DNA from: Kocuria sp.
Lineage (GTDB): Bacteria > Actinomycetota > Actinomycetes > Actinomycetales > Micrococcaceae
DNA length: 64,000 nucleotides
Assembly (NCBI GenBank): GCA_030454085.1
Contig: JAKDJD010000004.1
Span: 49,720 to 113,719, forward strand
Reading direction: 5' to 3'
Shown here: positions 9,624 through 28,959 of the stretch, piece after piece
Position numbering within the stretch: the first letter of the stretch is position 1
Layout of the letters: each line of letters opens with the position of its first letter
Notes under the pieces: model-generated
Databases searched by the model: none
Told to the model about the DNA's origin: nothing
What the model saw: the letters and a program-made list of their open reading frames with translations, nothing else
Made by a program: the position numbers and the translations under genes

Positions 9624-10105
9624 CGAAACGTACGGCATTGGTGTTGGTTGCCTCGACTCGGGCTGCGCGGGGAGTCTATGAGGACCGCTCGGGGGAGATC
9701 CTGGTCGACTGGCTTCGATCCGAGGGATTTGAGGTGCCCGACGCCGTCGTGGTCGAGGACGCGCGGTTCGGACAGGCTTTCGGAGACGCCGTCCGGGAAC
9801 CGGATGAGCGACCGCGGCTGATCCTTACCTCCGGCGGGACAGGGCTCAACGCGGACGACCGCACGGTCGAGACGGTGACCGAGTTCCTGGATTACGAGGT
9901 TCCCGGAGTGATGCACGCGCTGTGGCAGAAGGGTCTGGAATCGACCCCGACGGCTGTGCTCTCCAGGGGCGTCGCCGGAGTCATCGGCGACAGCCTGGTC
10001 GTCACGCTCCCTGGGTCCCCTGGAGGAATCAAGGACGGCATCGCGGTGCTCGGCGGCCTTTATGAGCACGCCCTGGACCAGTTGGAGGGCCGACGTGGGC
10101 ACTGA
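9620..10105 (+). CDS. moaB: Molybdopterin adenylyltransferase MoaB/Mog
   Basis: MoCF-fold protein expected to adenylylate molybdopterin before MoeA acts. The 161-residue product starts [15 protein letters not shown] and contains [17 protein letters not shown], the signature with the catalytic aspartates, and [13 protein letters not shown]. It overlaps moaC by 4 bases and moaE by 11. Whether it acts as Mog (adenylyltransferase) or only as the less defined MoaB cannot be resolved from sequence; no second copy is present in the window, so the Mog role is the better guess. Confidence 0.92.
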   Translation: MTKRTALVLVASTRAARGVYEDRSGEILVDWLRSEGFEVPDAVVVEDARFGQAFGDAVREPDERPRLILTSGGTGLNADDRTVETVTEFLDYEVPGVMHALWQKGLESTPTAVLSRGVAGVIGDSLVVTLPGSPGGIKDGIAVLGGLYEHALDQLEGRRGH

Positions 10106-10568
10106 CAATCCGCAGGATCCCGCGTACGTGGCGGAGCAGACCGGCGTCGTCGTTCGTGCGGACGTGATCGAAGAACCCCTCGAGGGGCTGGCCCGCGTGG
10201 CCCGCGCGGCAACGATGACGCGTGCGATGGGCGCGCTCGTCGTCTTCGACGGGGTCGTGCGGGATCACGACCACGGGTGCGGCGTCCAGGGCCTGACCTA
10301 CACCGCGCATCCGCAGGTCGTGGACGTCATGCACGACGTCGCCGACCGCGTCTCTGCCCGACACCCGGACGTCCGATTGTGGGCCGTGCACCGCATCGGT
10401 CCTCTCGAGATCGGGGAGTCCGCCTTGACCGTGGTGGCCGCGGCGGCCCATCGAGGTCCGGCGTTCCGGGCCTGCGAGGACATGGCCGATACGATCAAGG
10501 CCGAGGTCCCGATCTGGAAGGAACAGGTCCTTGACGACGGCACGGTCGACTGGGTCGGGCTTCACTAG
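10095..10568 (+). CDS. moaE: Molybdopterin synthase large subunit MoaE
   Basis: Catalytic subunit that, with MoaD, converts cyclic pyranopterin monophosphate to molybdopterin. The chosen GTG (10095) follows TTGGAGGG and gives 157 residues; the ATG further upstream lies inside moaB. Typical features are GALVVFDGVVRDHDHG, the RIGPLEIGESALTVVAAAAHR segment and the active-site lysines in IKAEVPIWKEQ near the end. It is the last gene of modA-modB-moeA-moaC-moaB-moaE and ends 32 bases from the convergent MFS gene. Confidence 0.94.
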   Translation: MGTDNPQDPAYVAEQTGVVVRADVIEEPLEGLARVARAATMTRAMGALVVFDGVVRDHDHGCGVQGLTYTAHPQVVDVMHDVADRVSARHPDVRLWAVHRIGPLEIGESALTVVAAAAHRGPAFRACEDMADTIKAEVPIWKEQVLDDGTVDWVGLH

Positions 10569-10600
10569 ATCATCCTGGAAGGCCGACGCAGGGACGGTCC

Positions 10601-12046
10601 TTACCTTTCCGGGACGGTCGGCGTCTCTTTGGTCAGCGGGTCGGCGACGTCTTCCAGTCCCTTGTTCTCGGCGTCGATACCGAGGAACCAGGCAACCAGC
10701 CCGCCGGCCATCATGATCGCGGAACCCATGAGGTAGCCCCAGACCAGAGGGGCGCGTGCTTCGCCGGTGCCGATCAGGACGCCGTAGACGGCCGGGGCAA
10801 GTGCGCCGGCGATCTGCGCGATCGAGAAGAAGTAGCTGATCGCCTGGCCCCTGACCTCGATGGGAAAGATCTCGGACACGGTCAGGTAGGCCGCGGAAGC
10901 ACCTGCGCTCGCGAAGAAGAATGCGACGCACCAGAAGATCGTGTGGGTGACCGGTCCCAACACGTTCATCGAGAAGAGGATGGCGGAAACGGCCAGGATC
11001 ACGGCGGAAATCCCGTAGGTCGCGAATATCATCTTCCGCCGGCCGACCGTGTCGAAGAGCCGTCCCAGGAGGATCGGTCCCAGCAACGACCCCAGGGCGA
11101 ACGGGATCATGTACTTGCCGGCCGAGGAATGGCTCACCCCGTAGAACGTCTCGAGCACGATCGCGTAGGTGAAGAAGATCGCGTTGTACAGGAACGACTG
11201 GGTGACCATGAGCGTGATGCCCAAAACCGTCCGTTGGGGGTAGAGCTTGAGGAACACGTGGGCGAGCTGCCTGAACGGCAGTTTCTCCTCGGGCCTAATA
11301 GTCAGGGCCTTGGACTCGTCCACGGCGGGGATCTCGTGGCCCTTGCCCTGCACGTCCTTCTCAATGCCATCGACCACCGATTCGGCCCGGTCACCCTGGC
11401 CGTGGGTCAGCATCCAGCGGGGAGATTCCGGGATGTGGCGGCGAATCATGATGAGGATCAGCCCGAGCACCGGACCGATGAAGAAACCGATGCGCCAGCC
11501 CCAGTCGATGGGGAAGATGGCCGGATCCAGCAGGAAGATGGTGGCGATCGCACCGATCATCACGCCGCCCCAGTACGTACCGTTGACGATCAGATCCACG
11601 CGGCCCCGGTATTTGGAGGGAATCAGCTCGTCGATGGTCGCATTGATCGCGCTGTACTCGCCGCCGATGCCCGCGCCCGCCACGAACCGCCAGACATAGA
11701 GGAACCAGACGGAGTTGGACAGACCGGCGATGCCGGAGCCGACGAGATACACGGCCAGAGTCAGGATGAACAGCTTCTTCCGGCCGATGCGGTCCGTCAG
11801 GGCGCCGAAGACCAGGGAACCGACAACCTGGCCCACGAGGTAGACCGTCGCGGCGCGCGTGATCTGCTCCGTGGACATGTCGAGCGTCTCCGCGAAACCG
11901 TTGGCGGCAACGATCTGGACCTCGAGGCCGTCGAGAATCCAGGCCGTTCCCAGGCCGACGATGATCATCGTGTGGAATCTGCTCCACGGCAACCGGTCCA
12001 GGCGGGCAGGAATCAGGCTGGATACTGTCCTCATAGTGACCAACAT
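10601..12046 (-). CDS. MFS transporter, metabolite:proton symporter-like
   Basis: A 12-helix major facilitator of up to 481 residues. The family loop motif appears as FGALTDRIGRKKLF between helices 2 and 3 and again as LGRLFDTVGRRKMIF between helices 8 and 9, and RFVAGAGIGGEYSA plus ESPRWM are typical of the sugar/organic-acid porter branch. The substrate is unknown. Starts at 12046 (M1) or 12034 (M5) are both possible; a 27-base palindrome (12032-12058) spans both, which suggests direct repression or activation. The gene stands alone, convergent with moaE and divergent from the riboswitch-controlled gcv operon. Confidence 0.85.
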   Translation of the reverse strand: MLVTMRTVSSLIPARLDRLPWSRFHTMIIVGLGTAWILDGLEVQIVAANGFAETLDMSTEQITRAATVYLVGQVVGSLVFGALTDRIGRKKLFILTLAVYLVGSGIAGLSNSVWFLYVWRFVAGAGIGGEYSAINATIDELIPSKYRGRVDLIVNGTYWGGVMIGAIATIFLLDPAIFPIDWGWRIGFFIGPVLGLILIMIRRHIPESPRWMLTHGQGDRAESVVDGIEKDVQGKGHEIPAVDESKALTIRPEEKLPFRQLAHVFLKLYPQRTVLGITLMVTQSFLYNAIFFTYAIVLETFYGVSHSSAGKYMIPFALGSLLGPILLGRLFDTVGRRKMIFATYGISAVILAVSAILFSMNVLGPVTHTIFWCVAFFFASAGASAAYLTVSEIFPIEVRGQAISYFFSIAQIAGALAPAVYGVLIGTGEARAPLVWGYLMGSAIMMAGGLVAWFLGIDAENKGLEDVADPLTKETPTVPER

Positions 12047-12058
12047 AACGTCACTATG
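12032..12058. promoter_or_regulatory. Perfect 9-bp inverted repeat over the MFS start (operator candidate)
   Basis: CATAGTGAC (12032-12040), 9-base spacer, GTCACTATG (12050-12058). The arms are exact reverse complements and the leftward start codons at 12044-12046 and 12032-12034 lie within it. GTGAC/GTCAC arms are seen in operators of several regulator families, but no regulator gene is adjacent, so the binding protein is unknown. Confidence 0.55.
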
Positions 12059-12105
12059 TGTCCTGGGCCAGGTTCCGTGGATGGGGACTCGGTGCCGCAG
12101 GTCAA

Positions 12106-12285
12106 CGAGGTGGTTATTTCGTGCGTCGGCGGGCCGCGAGGTGGCTGATTTGTGCGACGGCTCTCCGCCGAGGCGGCAGTTCCGTGCAGGACTTCTCGCG
12201 AGGTGGCGAATTCGTGCGCGAATTCCCCTGTTTCGCGCACGCCATCGCCACCTCGCGAACTGCTGCGCACGAAACTGCCACCTCG
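12106..12285. repeat. Cluster of six 20-nt repeats (four direct, two inverted)
   Basis: Copies of a motif close to CGAGGTGGCNNTTTCGTGCG lie at 12106-12125, 12137-12156, 12169-12188 and 12199-12218 on the plus strand (starts 30-32 bases apart), then inverted at 12236-12255 and 12266-12285 (30 apart). Copies 4 and 5 together form a long hairpin (12197-12257) with a 13-bp outer stem and an inner stem of about 10 bp. The cluster fills the gap between the MFS gene and the glycine riboswitch. It encodes no recognisable protein. Confidence 0.75.
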
Positions 12286-12518
12286 GCCTCCCGACCGCCT
12301 GGTACTGCCATGACCCGGTGGATCACTGCCGGTACGTGCTTGAGGAGGATGACGTTCCGGAACATGACTGACGGGCTCGGACGCGGCCGGACTGACGCAC
12401 AGGCCCTGATGTCGCTCCGATGCCGCCATAACGACGCCGCCGCCCGCCCACCAGAGCGTTCGCACCCGGGTCGCCCGCGTCCGTGGGATGTGGCACACTT
12501 AAGTCCAATTGCCGCATA

Positions 12519-12694
12519 CGCACTGCGGGAGAGCCTCGGCTGGTCCGAGCGCCGAAGGAGCAAACCCTCCCCGGGAAACTCTCAGGCCAATGAACCGTAG
12601 TGCGAGGCAACTCTGGAAAGGGGTCCCATGACCCCGCCGAAGGGGCAAGGTCGGGCATGCACCGGTCGAAAACTCTCAGGTCGAGGCACAGAGT
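12519..12694 (+). promoter_or_regulatory. Tandem glycine riboswitch
   Basis: Two aptamers lie in tandem. Aptamer 1 (12519-12604) is closed by CGCACT/AGTGCG and contains GGGAGAGCC, GCCGAAGGAGCAA and ACTCTCAGGC. Aptamer 2 (12610-12694) is closed by ACTCTG/CAGAGT and contains CCGCCGAAGGGGCAAGG and AACTCTCAGGT. The linker is 5 bases. The element is 35 bases upstream of gcvP; in known cases glycine binding turns on glycine-cleavage genes. No T-run terminator follows, so control at translation initiation is likely. Confidence 0.93.
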
Positions 12695-12728
12695 GGGGAG
12701 GACAGTTCAGCACACCCTCGGAGAGATG

Positions 12729-15596
<2,868 letters not shown>

Positions 15597-15621
15597 CCCT
15601 CCCGAAGGAGAGAGTGAGTTC

Positions 15622-16806
15622 ATGACTATTCAGAATCAGGACTATATTCCGGAGACCGAAGGCCCCCGCCGGACCGCGTTGTACGAGGTGCACGAATCGC
15701 TCGGGGCCTCCTTCACTGACTTCGGCGGCTGGGAAATGCCGCTCAAATACGACAACGACGTCGCCGAGCACAAGGCGGTACGCGACGCCGCGGGTCTCTT
15801 CGACCTCTCCCATATGGGGGAGATCCGAATCGCGGGTCCCGAGGCCGCCGCGCTCCTGGACCATGCCCTGGTCTCTTCGTTCGGGAAGCTCGCGGTCGGA
15901 CGCGCCAAGTACTCCGTGATGGCCAATGACCGGGGCGGACTCGTCGATGACCTCATCACCTACCGAGTGGCCGACGAGGAGTACCTTGTGGTTCCGAATG
16001 CGGCCAACGCCGACGCCGTCCTGCGCGAGTTCACGGTCAGGGGCACGGATTTCGAGGCCAGCATTCACGAGGAGACGGCGGCAACGTCTCTCGTCGCTCT
16101 CCAAGGTCCGGTCGCAGCCTCGGTGATCGCCGAAGCCCTCGACGACCTCCGGCTCGCCGACGGCGGAACCGATCTGGCCGGACTCAAGTACTACGCCGCC
16201 GCGCCGGCCGTCCTGGGGGGCATAGAGGTTCTCCTTGCCCGAACGGGGTACACGGGCGAGGACGGCTTCGAGCTGTACGTGCCCAATGAGTCCGCCCCAG
16301 CACTCTGGACCCTGTTGGCCGAGGCCGGCAGAGACCGCGGCGTCGTGCCTGCGGGTCTCGCTGCGCGTGACTCGCTCCGCCTCGAGGCCGGGATGCCCCT
16401 CTATGGCCACGAGCTCGGGCCGGACCTCTCGCCCTACACGTCCGGACTGGGCAAGATGGTCGACGCGGCGCTGCGGAACAAGGAAGAGTTCGTCGGAAGG
16501 AACGCCCTCGAGAAGGCCCAGTCGGCGGCCCAGGACGAGGGGCACCGCGTCCTGGTCGGTCTCAAAGGGCTGTCCAAGCGCCCCGCACGCGCTGGGTCGG
16601 CCCTCGTCGAGGGCGAAGGGGAGACCCGCCGGGAGATAGGAACCGTGACCTCGGGGATTCCGTCGCCGACGCTGGGGTACCCCATCGCGATGGCCATCGT
16701 CGACTCCCGGAATGCAGACGCGGGAACCACGATCGCGGTCGACATCCGCGGACGGACACAGGACTTCGAGGTCATTGACCTCCCGTTCTACCGCCGATCC
16801 GAATAG
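15622..16806 (+). CDS. gcvT: Aminomethyltransferase, T-protein
   Basis: Transfers the methylene group from aminomethyl-GcvH to tetrahydrofolate and releases ammonia. The 394-residue product begins MTIQNQDYIPETEG; the ATG at 15622 has GAAGGAG upstream and the earlier in-frame ATG lies inside gcvP. Family features include FGGWEMPLKYDNDVAEHKAVRDAAG, FDLSHMGEIRI (catalytic Asp region), ARTGYTGEDGFELY and AARDSLRLEAGMPLYGHEL. It lies between gcvP and sdaA in one operon, where gcvH would be expected in many actinobacteria but is missing. Confidence 0.97.
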   Translation: MTIQNQDYIPETEGPRRTALYEVHESLGASFTDFGGWEMPLKYDNDVAEHKAVRDAAGLFDLSHMGEIRIAGPEAAALLDHALVSSFGKLAVGRAKYSVMANDRGGLVDDLITYRVADEEYLVVPNAANADAVLREFTVRGTDFEASIHEETAATSLVALQGPVAASVIAEALDDLRLADGGTDLAGLKYYAAAPAVLGGIEVLLARTGYTGEDGFELYVPNESAPALWTLLAEAGRDRGVVPAGLAARDSLRLEAGMPLYGHELGPDLSPYTSGLGKMVDAALRNKEEFVGRNALEKAQSAAQDEGHRVLVGLKGLSKRPARAGSALVEGEGETRREIGTVTSGIPSPTLGYPIAMAIVDSRNADAGTTIAVDIRGRTQDFEVIDLPFYRRSE

Positions 16807-16865
16807 ACGCATCACCGACTTCGCGAGCAACGGAGCCGTATCAACCTGGGGAGGTGTGGAAAGCC

Positions 16866-18314
16866 ATGATGAGCACCACAGACATCAGCATTTTCGATTT
16901 GTTCAGCATCGGTGTGGGACCGTCGAGCTCCCACACCGTCGGCCCGATGAGGGCAGCCAACCGGTTCGTGACGGAGCTGATTGCGGGAAATCGCCTGGAC
17001 GACGTCGCCGGGATCAAGGTCGACCTGTACGGTTCTCTCGCGGCGACGGGGGCGGGACACGGAACCATGTCGGCGACCATCAAGGGGCTGGCGGGCTGGG
17101 TCCCCGAGACCATCGATGTCCGCGAGTCCGAACAGATGGTCGCCGACAACCAGGCCACGGGAAAACTCGTGTTGGCCGGTTTCGGCCCGGATCGCATCAG
17201 GTCCGAAGCGACTCGGGAGGACCTGGTCGAGGGGCCTGAGGTCGACATCAGCGAGAAAGCGATGGTCCTCCGTCCGCTGACGGTCCTCGAGCGCCACACC
17301 AACGGCATCCGCTTCACGGCGACCGACGCCGAAGGCCTCATGCTCGACGAGCGGACGTATTTCTCCGTGGGCGGCGGATTCGTGATCGAAGAAGGTGAGG
17401 AAGCGGCGGGGGGAGACAGCCTGACGGATGTGCCCTACCCGTTTGACTCGGCCGAGGAACTGGTCAGGCAGGCCAATGAGGCCCGGATTTCGATCGCGGA
17501 ACTCAAAATGGCCAATGAGATGACGGCGAGATCTCGGGAAGAGGTCGAGGCCGGGATCCTCCACATCTACACGGTGATGCGGGAATGCATCGGTTCGTCC
17601 TTGTCCCGCATCGGTTACCTGCCCGGTGAGCTCAAGGTCCGGTGCCGTGCTCAGCGCTGGCACAGGGAGCTTCTGGAAGAGGATCCGAACAAGGACCCGC
17701 AGTACTCCATCGACTGGGTCAACCTCATCGCGCTCGCGGTCAACGAAGAGAATGCTTTCGGGGGTCGAGTCGTGACGGCGCCGACCAACGGCGCGGCCGG
17801 TATCGTGCCCGCCGTGCTGCACTACGCCGTGCACTACATTCCCGAGATCCGCCACGGCGGCCGCAAGGCCAAGGAACGTGCCGTCATCGACTTCTTCCTG
17901 GCGGCGTCCGCGGTCGGATCCTTGTACAAGAAACGTGCGTCGATCTCCGGTGCCGAGGTCGGCTGTCAGGGCGAGGTTGGCTCGGCGTCGTCGATCGCGG
18001 CCGGCGGGCTTGCCCAGGTCCTTGGCGGCAATGTCGAGCAGGTCGAGAACGCGGCCGAGATCGCGATGGAGCACAATCTCGGGCTGACCTGCGATCCGGT
18101 GGGCGGTCTGGTCCAGATCCCATGCATCGAACGCAACGCGATGGCTGCGGCCAAGGCGGTGAACGCCGCCAGGATGGCGATGCGGGGCGACGGCGAGCAC
18201 CGCGTGTCTCTCGACCAGGTCATCGAGACGATGCGTCAGACCGGCGTCGATATGTCCAACAGATACAAGGAGACCTCGCTGGGCGGACTGGCGGTCAACG
18301 TCGTCGAATGCTGA
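16866..18314 (+). CDS. sdaA: L-serine dehydratase (iron-sulfur, single chain)
   Basis: Converts L-serine to pyruvate and ammonia using a [4Fe-4S] cluster. The product of about 482 residues starts [24 protein letters not shown]; the first ATG of the pair (16866) is preferred over the GTG at 16854, which lies inside the GGGGAGG ribosome-binding sequence. Cluster cysteines are likely those in [14 protein letters not shown] and [18 protein letters not shown], as in the family. Being downstream of gcvP-gcvT under the glycine riboswitch, it suits a route glycine to serine (via methylene-THF) to pyruvate. Confidence 0.95.
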   Translation: MMSTTDISIFDLFSIGVGPSSSHTVGPMRAANRFVTELIAGNRLDDVAGIKVDLYGSLAATGAGHGTMSATIKGLAGWVPETIDVRESEQMVADNQATGKLVLAGFGPDRIRSEATREDLVEGPEVDISEKAMVLRPLTVLERHTNGIRFTATDAEGLMLDERTYFSVGGGFVIEEGEEAAGGDSLTDVPYPFDSAEELVRQANEARISIAELKMANEMTARSREEVEAGILHIYTVMRECIGSSLSRIGYLPGELKVRCRAQRWHRELLEEDPNKDPQYSIDWVNLIALAVNEENAFGGRVVTAPTNGAAGIVPAVLHYAVHYIPEIRHGGRKAKERAVIDFFLAASAVGSLYKKRASISGAEVGCQGEVGSASSIAAGGLAQVLGGNVEQVENAAEIAMEHNLGLTCDPVGGLVQIPCIERNAMAAAKAVNAARMAMRGDGEHRVSLDQVIETMRQTGVDMSNRYKETSLGGLAVNVVEC

Positions 18315-18338
18315 CCTGGGTCCGCCGGAGGCGCCCAC

Positions 18339-18367
18339 TGGACAGACCCCCGGAAAGCATGTAGAGT
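18339..18367 (+). promoter_or_regulatory. Candidate rpoB promoter
   Basis: TGGACA (18339-18344), 17-base spacer, TAGAGT (18362-18367): five of six and four of six matches to the housekeeping -35 and -10 boxes with ideal spacing. It lies 25 bases after sdaA and about 220 bases before the rpoB start, so rpoBC would have a long leader. No start site was mapped. Confidence 0.5.
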
Positions 18368-18394
18368 AAAAATTTGCGCTTTCCCTAAATTTTT
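18368..18394 (+). other. AT-only inverted repeat between sdaA and rpoB
   Basis: AAAAATTT (18368-18375) and AAATTTTT (18387-18394) are exact reverse complements around an 11-base loop, directly after the candidate -10 box. It could be a weak terminator for sdaA or a site at the rpoB transcription start. The rest of the leader (18395-18586) shows nothing else recognisable. Confidence 0.4.
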
Positions 18395-18586
18395 GTGCCT
18401 TCATATAGCGGTGGGTACAACTGATGGATCCAGCTCACGCTTCCAGGCAACCACGACCACCGATACGCAGAGCCAGCTCGCCTCCGAGCGCGTCTCGTGC
18501 GCCTTGAGATCGCCCGCCGGAATGCGTGAACCCCGTGGATCCGGGCAAGCCTTCGTGTACAGACAGGTCTGTGGAAGGATCCAATC

Positions 18587-22102
<3,516 letters not shown>

Positions 22103-22155
22103 ACCTCACTCATCCACCCCAGATCCTTCACGAGTTTTTGAGAGAAAAGGACCCC

Positions 22156-26049
<3,894 letters not shown>

Positions 26050-26101
26050 TTCGACCGCAGAATCGAAGCGGGTGTTGAGGGGCTGAGCCCCCGCGCCCGA
26101 T

Positions 26102-26145
26102 GACAACGGCCGGTTCCCTCCCGACGGAGGGGACCGGCCGTTGTC
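26102..26145 (+). terminator. Terminator hairpin after rpoC
   Basis: A 20-bp stem (26102-26121 with 26126-26145, one wobble pair) and a 4-base loop, starting 52 bases after the rpoC stop. There is no T-run after it, which is common for actinobacterial terminators. Confidence 0.85.
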
Positions 26146-26243
26146 GTTCGCATGGCGTACAACGAGTCACATCACGAACGGGCGGCCGGTAGATTGGCCA
26201 CGGGGCGAGTTGGGCATCACAGTCGCCCCGGAAGGAGATCGAC

Positions 26244-27077
26244 ATGGCGGTCGAAGACCACGCAGAGAAGAACCTGGATGAAGAGAACTTCACCGTGCCG
26301 ACGGTGACCGGCCCCGACGCCGCGGCCGACCGTCAGGCAGACATCAACCGGGAGGTTCGGCAGCACCAGGAGCAGTACCAGGCGTCCGGTACCCGTGAGA
26401 GCCAACCTCGGCTCGACTACGCCCCGTACCGGAGTTCGGTACTGCGACACCCCACTAAGGACCCGCACCACACGGATCCGGAGCTTATCGAGCTGACATC
26501 CCCGGCGTTCGGCCACCGCGATGTTCACGACTTGGAATCGGATCTGACGGTCCAGGGCGGTGGAGAACCGATCGGGGAGCGCATCAAGATCCGCGGTCGC
26601 GTCATGGATTCCGCGGGCCGTCCCGTACGGAACCAGCTCGTGGAGATCTGGCAGGCCAACGCGGCCGGCCGCTACATCCACAAGCGCGATCAGCACCCCG
26701 CACCATTGGACCCCAACTTCACCGGAGTCGGCCGCTGCCTGACGGGTGACGACGGCTCCTACGAATTCACGACCATCAAGCCCGGCCCGTACCCCTGGAA
26801 GAACCACCGCAATGCGTGGCGCCCTGCCCACGTGCATTTCTCCTTGTTCGGGACGGACTTCACGCAGCGGATGATCACCCAGATGTACTTCCCGGGTGAT
26901 CCGCTCTTTGCCCTCGACCCGATTTACCAATCGATCGTCGATCCCAAGGCCCGGGAGAGACTGGTCGCCTCGTACGACCACGATGTATCCGAGCACGAGT
27001 GGCTGCTCGGCTACACCTGGGACATCGTGCTGGGCGGGAGCAACCGCACCTGGATGGAACCGGAGGATGAGAACTGA
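26244..27077 (+). CDS. pcaH: Protocatechuate 3,4-dioxygenase beta subunit
   Basis: Iron-binding catalytic subunit of the intradiol ring-cleavage dioxygenase that opens protocatechuate to 3-carboxy-cis,cis-muconate. The 277-residue product carries an N-terminal tail, the intradiol core IKIRGRVMDSAGRPVRNQLVEIWQ (split over residues 112-136), and iron ligands: the Tyr residues in IKPGPYPW and around NAAGRYIH, and the His pair in WRPAHVHF. The ATG at 26244 follows GGAAGGAG. It is the first gene of an eight-gene operon and shares one base with pcaG. Confidence 0.96.
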   Translation: MAVEDHAEKNLDEENFTVPTVTGPDAAADRQADINREVRQHQEQYQASGTRESQPRLDYAPYRSSVLRHPTKDPHHTDPELIELTSPAFGHRDVHDLESDLTVQGGGEPIGERIKIRGRVMDSAGRPVRNQLVEIWQANAAGRYIHKRDQHPAPLDPNFTGVGRCLTGDDGSYEFTTIKPGPYPWKNHRNAWRPAHVHFSLFGTDFTQRMITQMYFPGDPLFALDPIYQSIVDPKARERLVASYDHDVSEHEWLLGYTWDIVLGGSNRTWMEPEDEN

Positions 27078-27721
27078 TGGCACGCGAAGAACTACGGAAC
27101 CCCGTCAGCCGCGGACGGACCGTCGAGAATCCGCCCGCCGACCTGACCCCGACGCCGGGGCAGACGATCGGCCCTTTCTTCGGCTACGCGACCGCACACG
27201 AGGAAGTGGGTCTGCCCTATCGGGGAGGGCCTGAGCTCGTGAGTCGCGCTCACCCGGAGGCGTCACGACTTCATGGGCAGGTGTTCGATGGGGCAGGTGA
27301 CGTCATCCCGGACGCGATGCTCGAAATCTGGCAGGCTGATCCGCAGGGACGGATACCCGAGGAAACGGGTTCGCTGAACCGGGACGGATACACCTTCACC
27401 GGGTGGGGCCGCCAGGCCGTCGACCGGTTGGGGACCTACAGCTTCACGACCCTCGAACCGGGAGCACCGGGACAAGGCCATGCACCGTACTTCTTGATGG
27501 TGATCTTCGCGCGCGGACTGCTCAACAGGCTCTTTACCCGCATCTATCTTCCGGACGACGAACAGGCTCTGGCGGACGATCCTTTGCTGGCCTCGCTCCC
27601 GGCAGAGCGGCGCCGGACATTGATCGCGACGCGTCTCGACGACGGTTCCTTGCATCACGACATCCGACTCCAGGGCGACCGTGAGACGGTCTTCTTGGCC
27701 TACCCCGGGATCGAGAGCTAG
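27077..27721 (+). CDS. pcaG: Protocatechuate 3,4-dioxygenase alpha subunit
   Basis: Structural partner of PcaH, 214 residues with the same intradiol fold but without the iron ligands, as normal for alpha subunits. Family text includes TPGQTIGPFFGYA, HGQVFDGAGDVIPDAMLEIWQADPQG (about residues 66-91) and APYFLMVIFARGLLNRLFTRIYLPDD. The start overlaps the pcaH stop by one base (TGATG), indicating translational coupling for a fixed subunit ratio. Confidence 0.95.
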   Translation: MAREELRNPVSRGRTVENPPADLTPTPGQTIGPFFGYATAHEEVGLPYRGGPELVSRAHPEASRLHGQVFDGAGDVIPDAMLEIWQADPQGRIPEETGSLNRDGYTFTGWGRQAVDRLGTYSFTTLEPGAPGQGHAPYFLMVIFARGLLNRLFTRIYLPDDEQALADDPLLASLPAERRRTLIATRLDDGSLHHDIRLQGDRETVFLAYPGIES

Positions 27722-27723
27722 TC

Positions 27724-28959
27724 ATGGCATTCACCGATCTCCTGGTCCCGGGTGGTCAACGGGCCGAGCCCGTGATCGGCGACGCCGCCGTGTTGCGTGC
27801 GCTCGTCCGGGCCGAATCGGCCTGGGTCCTTGCCCAGGCAGATCTGGGTTGTGCGGATGCCCCGACCGCGGTCCGGGCAGCCTCGGCTATCGACAGCGTG
27901 GGGGAGGAAGTCCTTGCGGACGTTGCCGCGGACGCCGAGGGCGGCGGCAACCCCGTGATCGGTCTGGTCCGGCGCCTCAAAGCTGAGGTCTCGGAGACTG
28001 ACGGTGGGAAGGACATCGGCCGGGATCTTGTGCATCGTGGCCTGACGAGCCAGGACGTCATGGACACCGCGCTCATGCTGCTGGTCCGTGATTCTCTCGG
28101 CGCCGTTCACGAGGCTCTTGGTTCCGCGGCGGACGAGCTCGAGGATCTCGCTTCGTCGCACGCCGAGACACCCATGGCCGCGAGGACTCTCGGTCAGTAC
28201 GCTCTCCCCACGACCTTCGGCGCTCGGGCGGGTCGCTGGCTGGATGCCGTGGCGGCGGCCCATGCCGCGACGGACCCGGATCGCTTGTGGCTCCCGGTGT
28301 CAGGGGGAGGGGCCGCCGGAACGAACGCGGCCGTACTCGATTTCGCTGGGACCGCGAATGACGACGGGCTCAGCATGCCCGTTCCCGATCGGCTGGGTCT
28401 CATGTGGGCCCAGAGACTGGGGCTCAATGCTCCGGCTTCCGAACAGGTCTGGCACACGCGCCGTCGACCCCTGATCGACGCCGTTGAGCCGCTCGCGAGG
28501 GCGGCCACCGCGTGCGGCAAGATCGCTGGCGACGTCGTGATCTCGTCCCGCAACGAGATCGCGGAACTCGCCGAGCCTGCGGCACAGGGGCGAGGCGGCT
28601 CCTCCTCCATGCCCCACAAGCGCAATCCGAGCATGTCGATTCTCATTCGTCGCTCGGCGGTGACCTGTGCTCGGGCCATCGGAGGACTGCTCGAGTCCGA
28701 GGCCCTCGCAGTCGAAGAACGGTCGGACCTGGCCTGGCACCTGGAGTGGGAGCCGATTCGCACTGCTGCCCGGCACAGCATCATCGCGTCCACGATGGCG
28801 GCCGAAATGCTCGCAGGCCTCGAGGTGGATGCCGAAGCCATGAGGTCGCATCTCGGCCAGGAACCGGCCGGAACGGCCGGCTCTCCGGGGACGGGAAACA
28901 GCGCGGACCAGGCCCGAGCGGCCGCACGCCGTTGGAAGAACGCGAAGGAGAAGAAATGA
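27724..28959 (+). CDS. pcaB: 3-carboxy-cis,cis-muconate cycloisomerase
   Basis: Fumarase/aspartase-superfamily lactonising enzyme acting on 3-carboxymuconate from PcaHG. The 411-residue product contains the superfamily signature GSSSMPHKRNPSMS near residue 295 and the region-I segment VHRGLTSQDVMDTALML. It starts 2 bases after pcaG and its stop overlaps the pcaL ATG by 4 bases. The length is somewhat short of the 450 typical for proteobacterial PcaB but in the normal range for actinobacteria. Confidence 0.94.
   Translation: MAFTDLLVPGGQRAEPVIGDAAVLRALVRAESAWVLAQADLGCADAPTAVRAASAIDSVGEEVLADVAADAEGGGNPVIGLVRRLKAEVSETDGGKDIGRDLVHRGLTSQDVMDTALMLLVRDSLGAVHEALGSAADELEDLASSHAETPMAARTLGQYALPTTFGARAGRWLDAVAAAHAATDPDRLWLPVSGGGAAGTNAAVLDFAGTANDDGLSMPVPDRLGLMWAQRLGLNAPASEQVWHTRRRPLIDAVEPLARAATACGKIAGDVVISSRNEIAELAEPAAQGRGGSSSMPHKRNPSMSILIRRSAVTCARAIGGLLESEALAVEERSDLAWHLEWEPIRTAARHSIIASTMAAEMLAGLEVDAEAMRSHLGQEPAGTAGSPGTGNSADQARAAARRWKNAKEKK

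Noticed and set aside
12106..12285. CRISPR array
   Set aside because: Repeats are only 20 nt, imperfect, with 10-12 nt spacers and two inverted copies; no cas genes are present.
12058..12600. 180-codon open frame across the repeat cluster and riboswitch
   Set aside because: It runs through structured non-coding elements and encodes no recognisable sequence.
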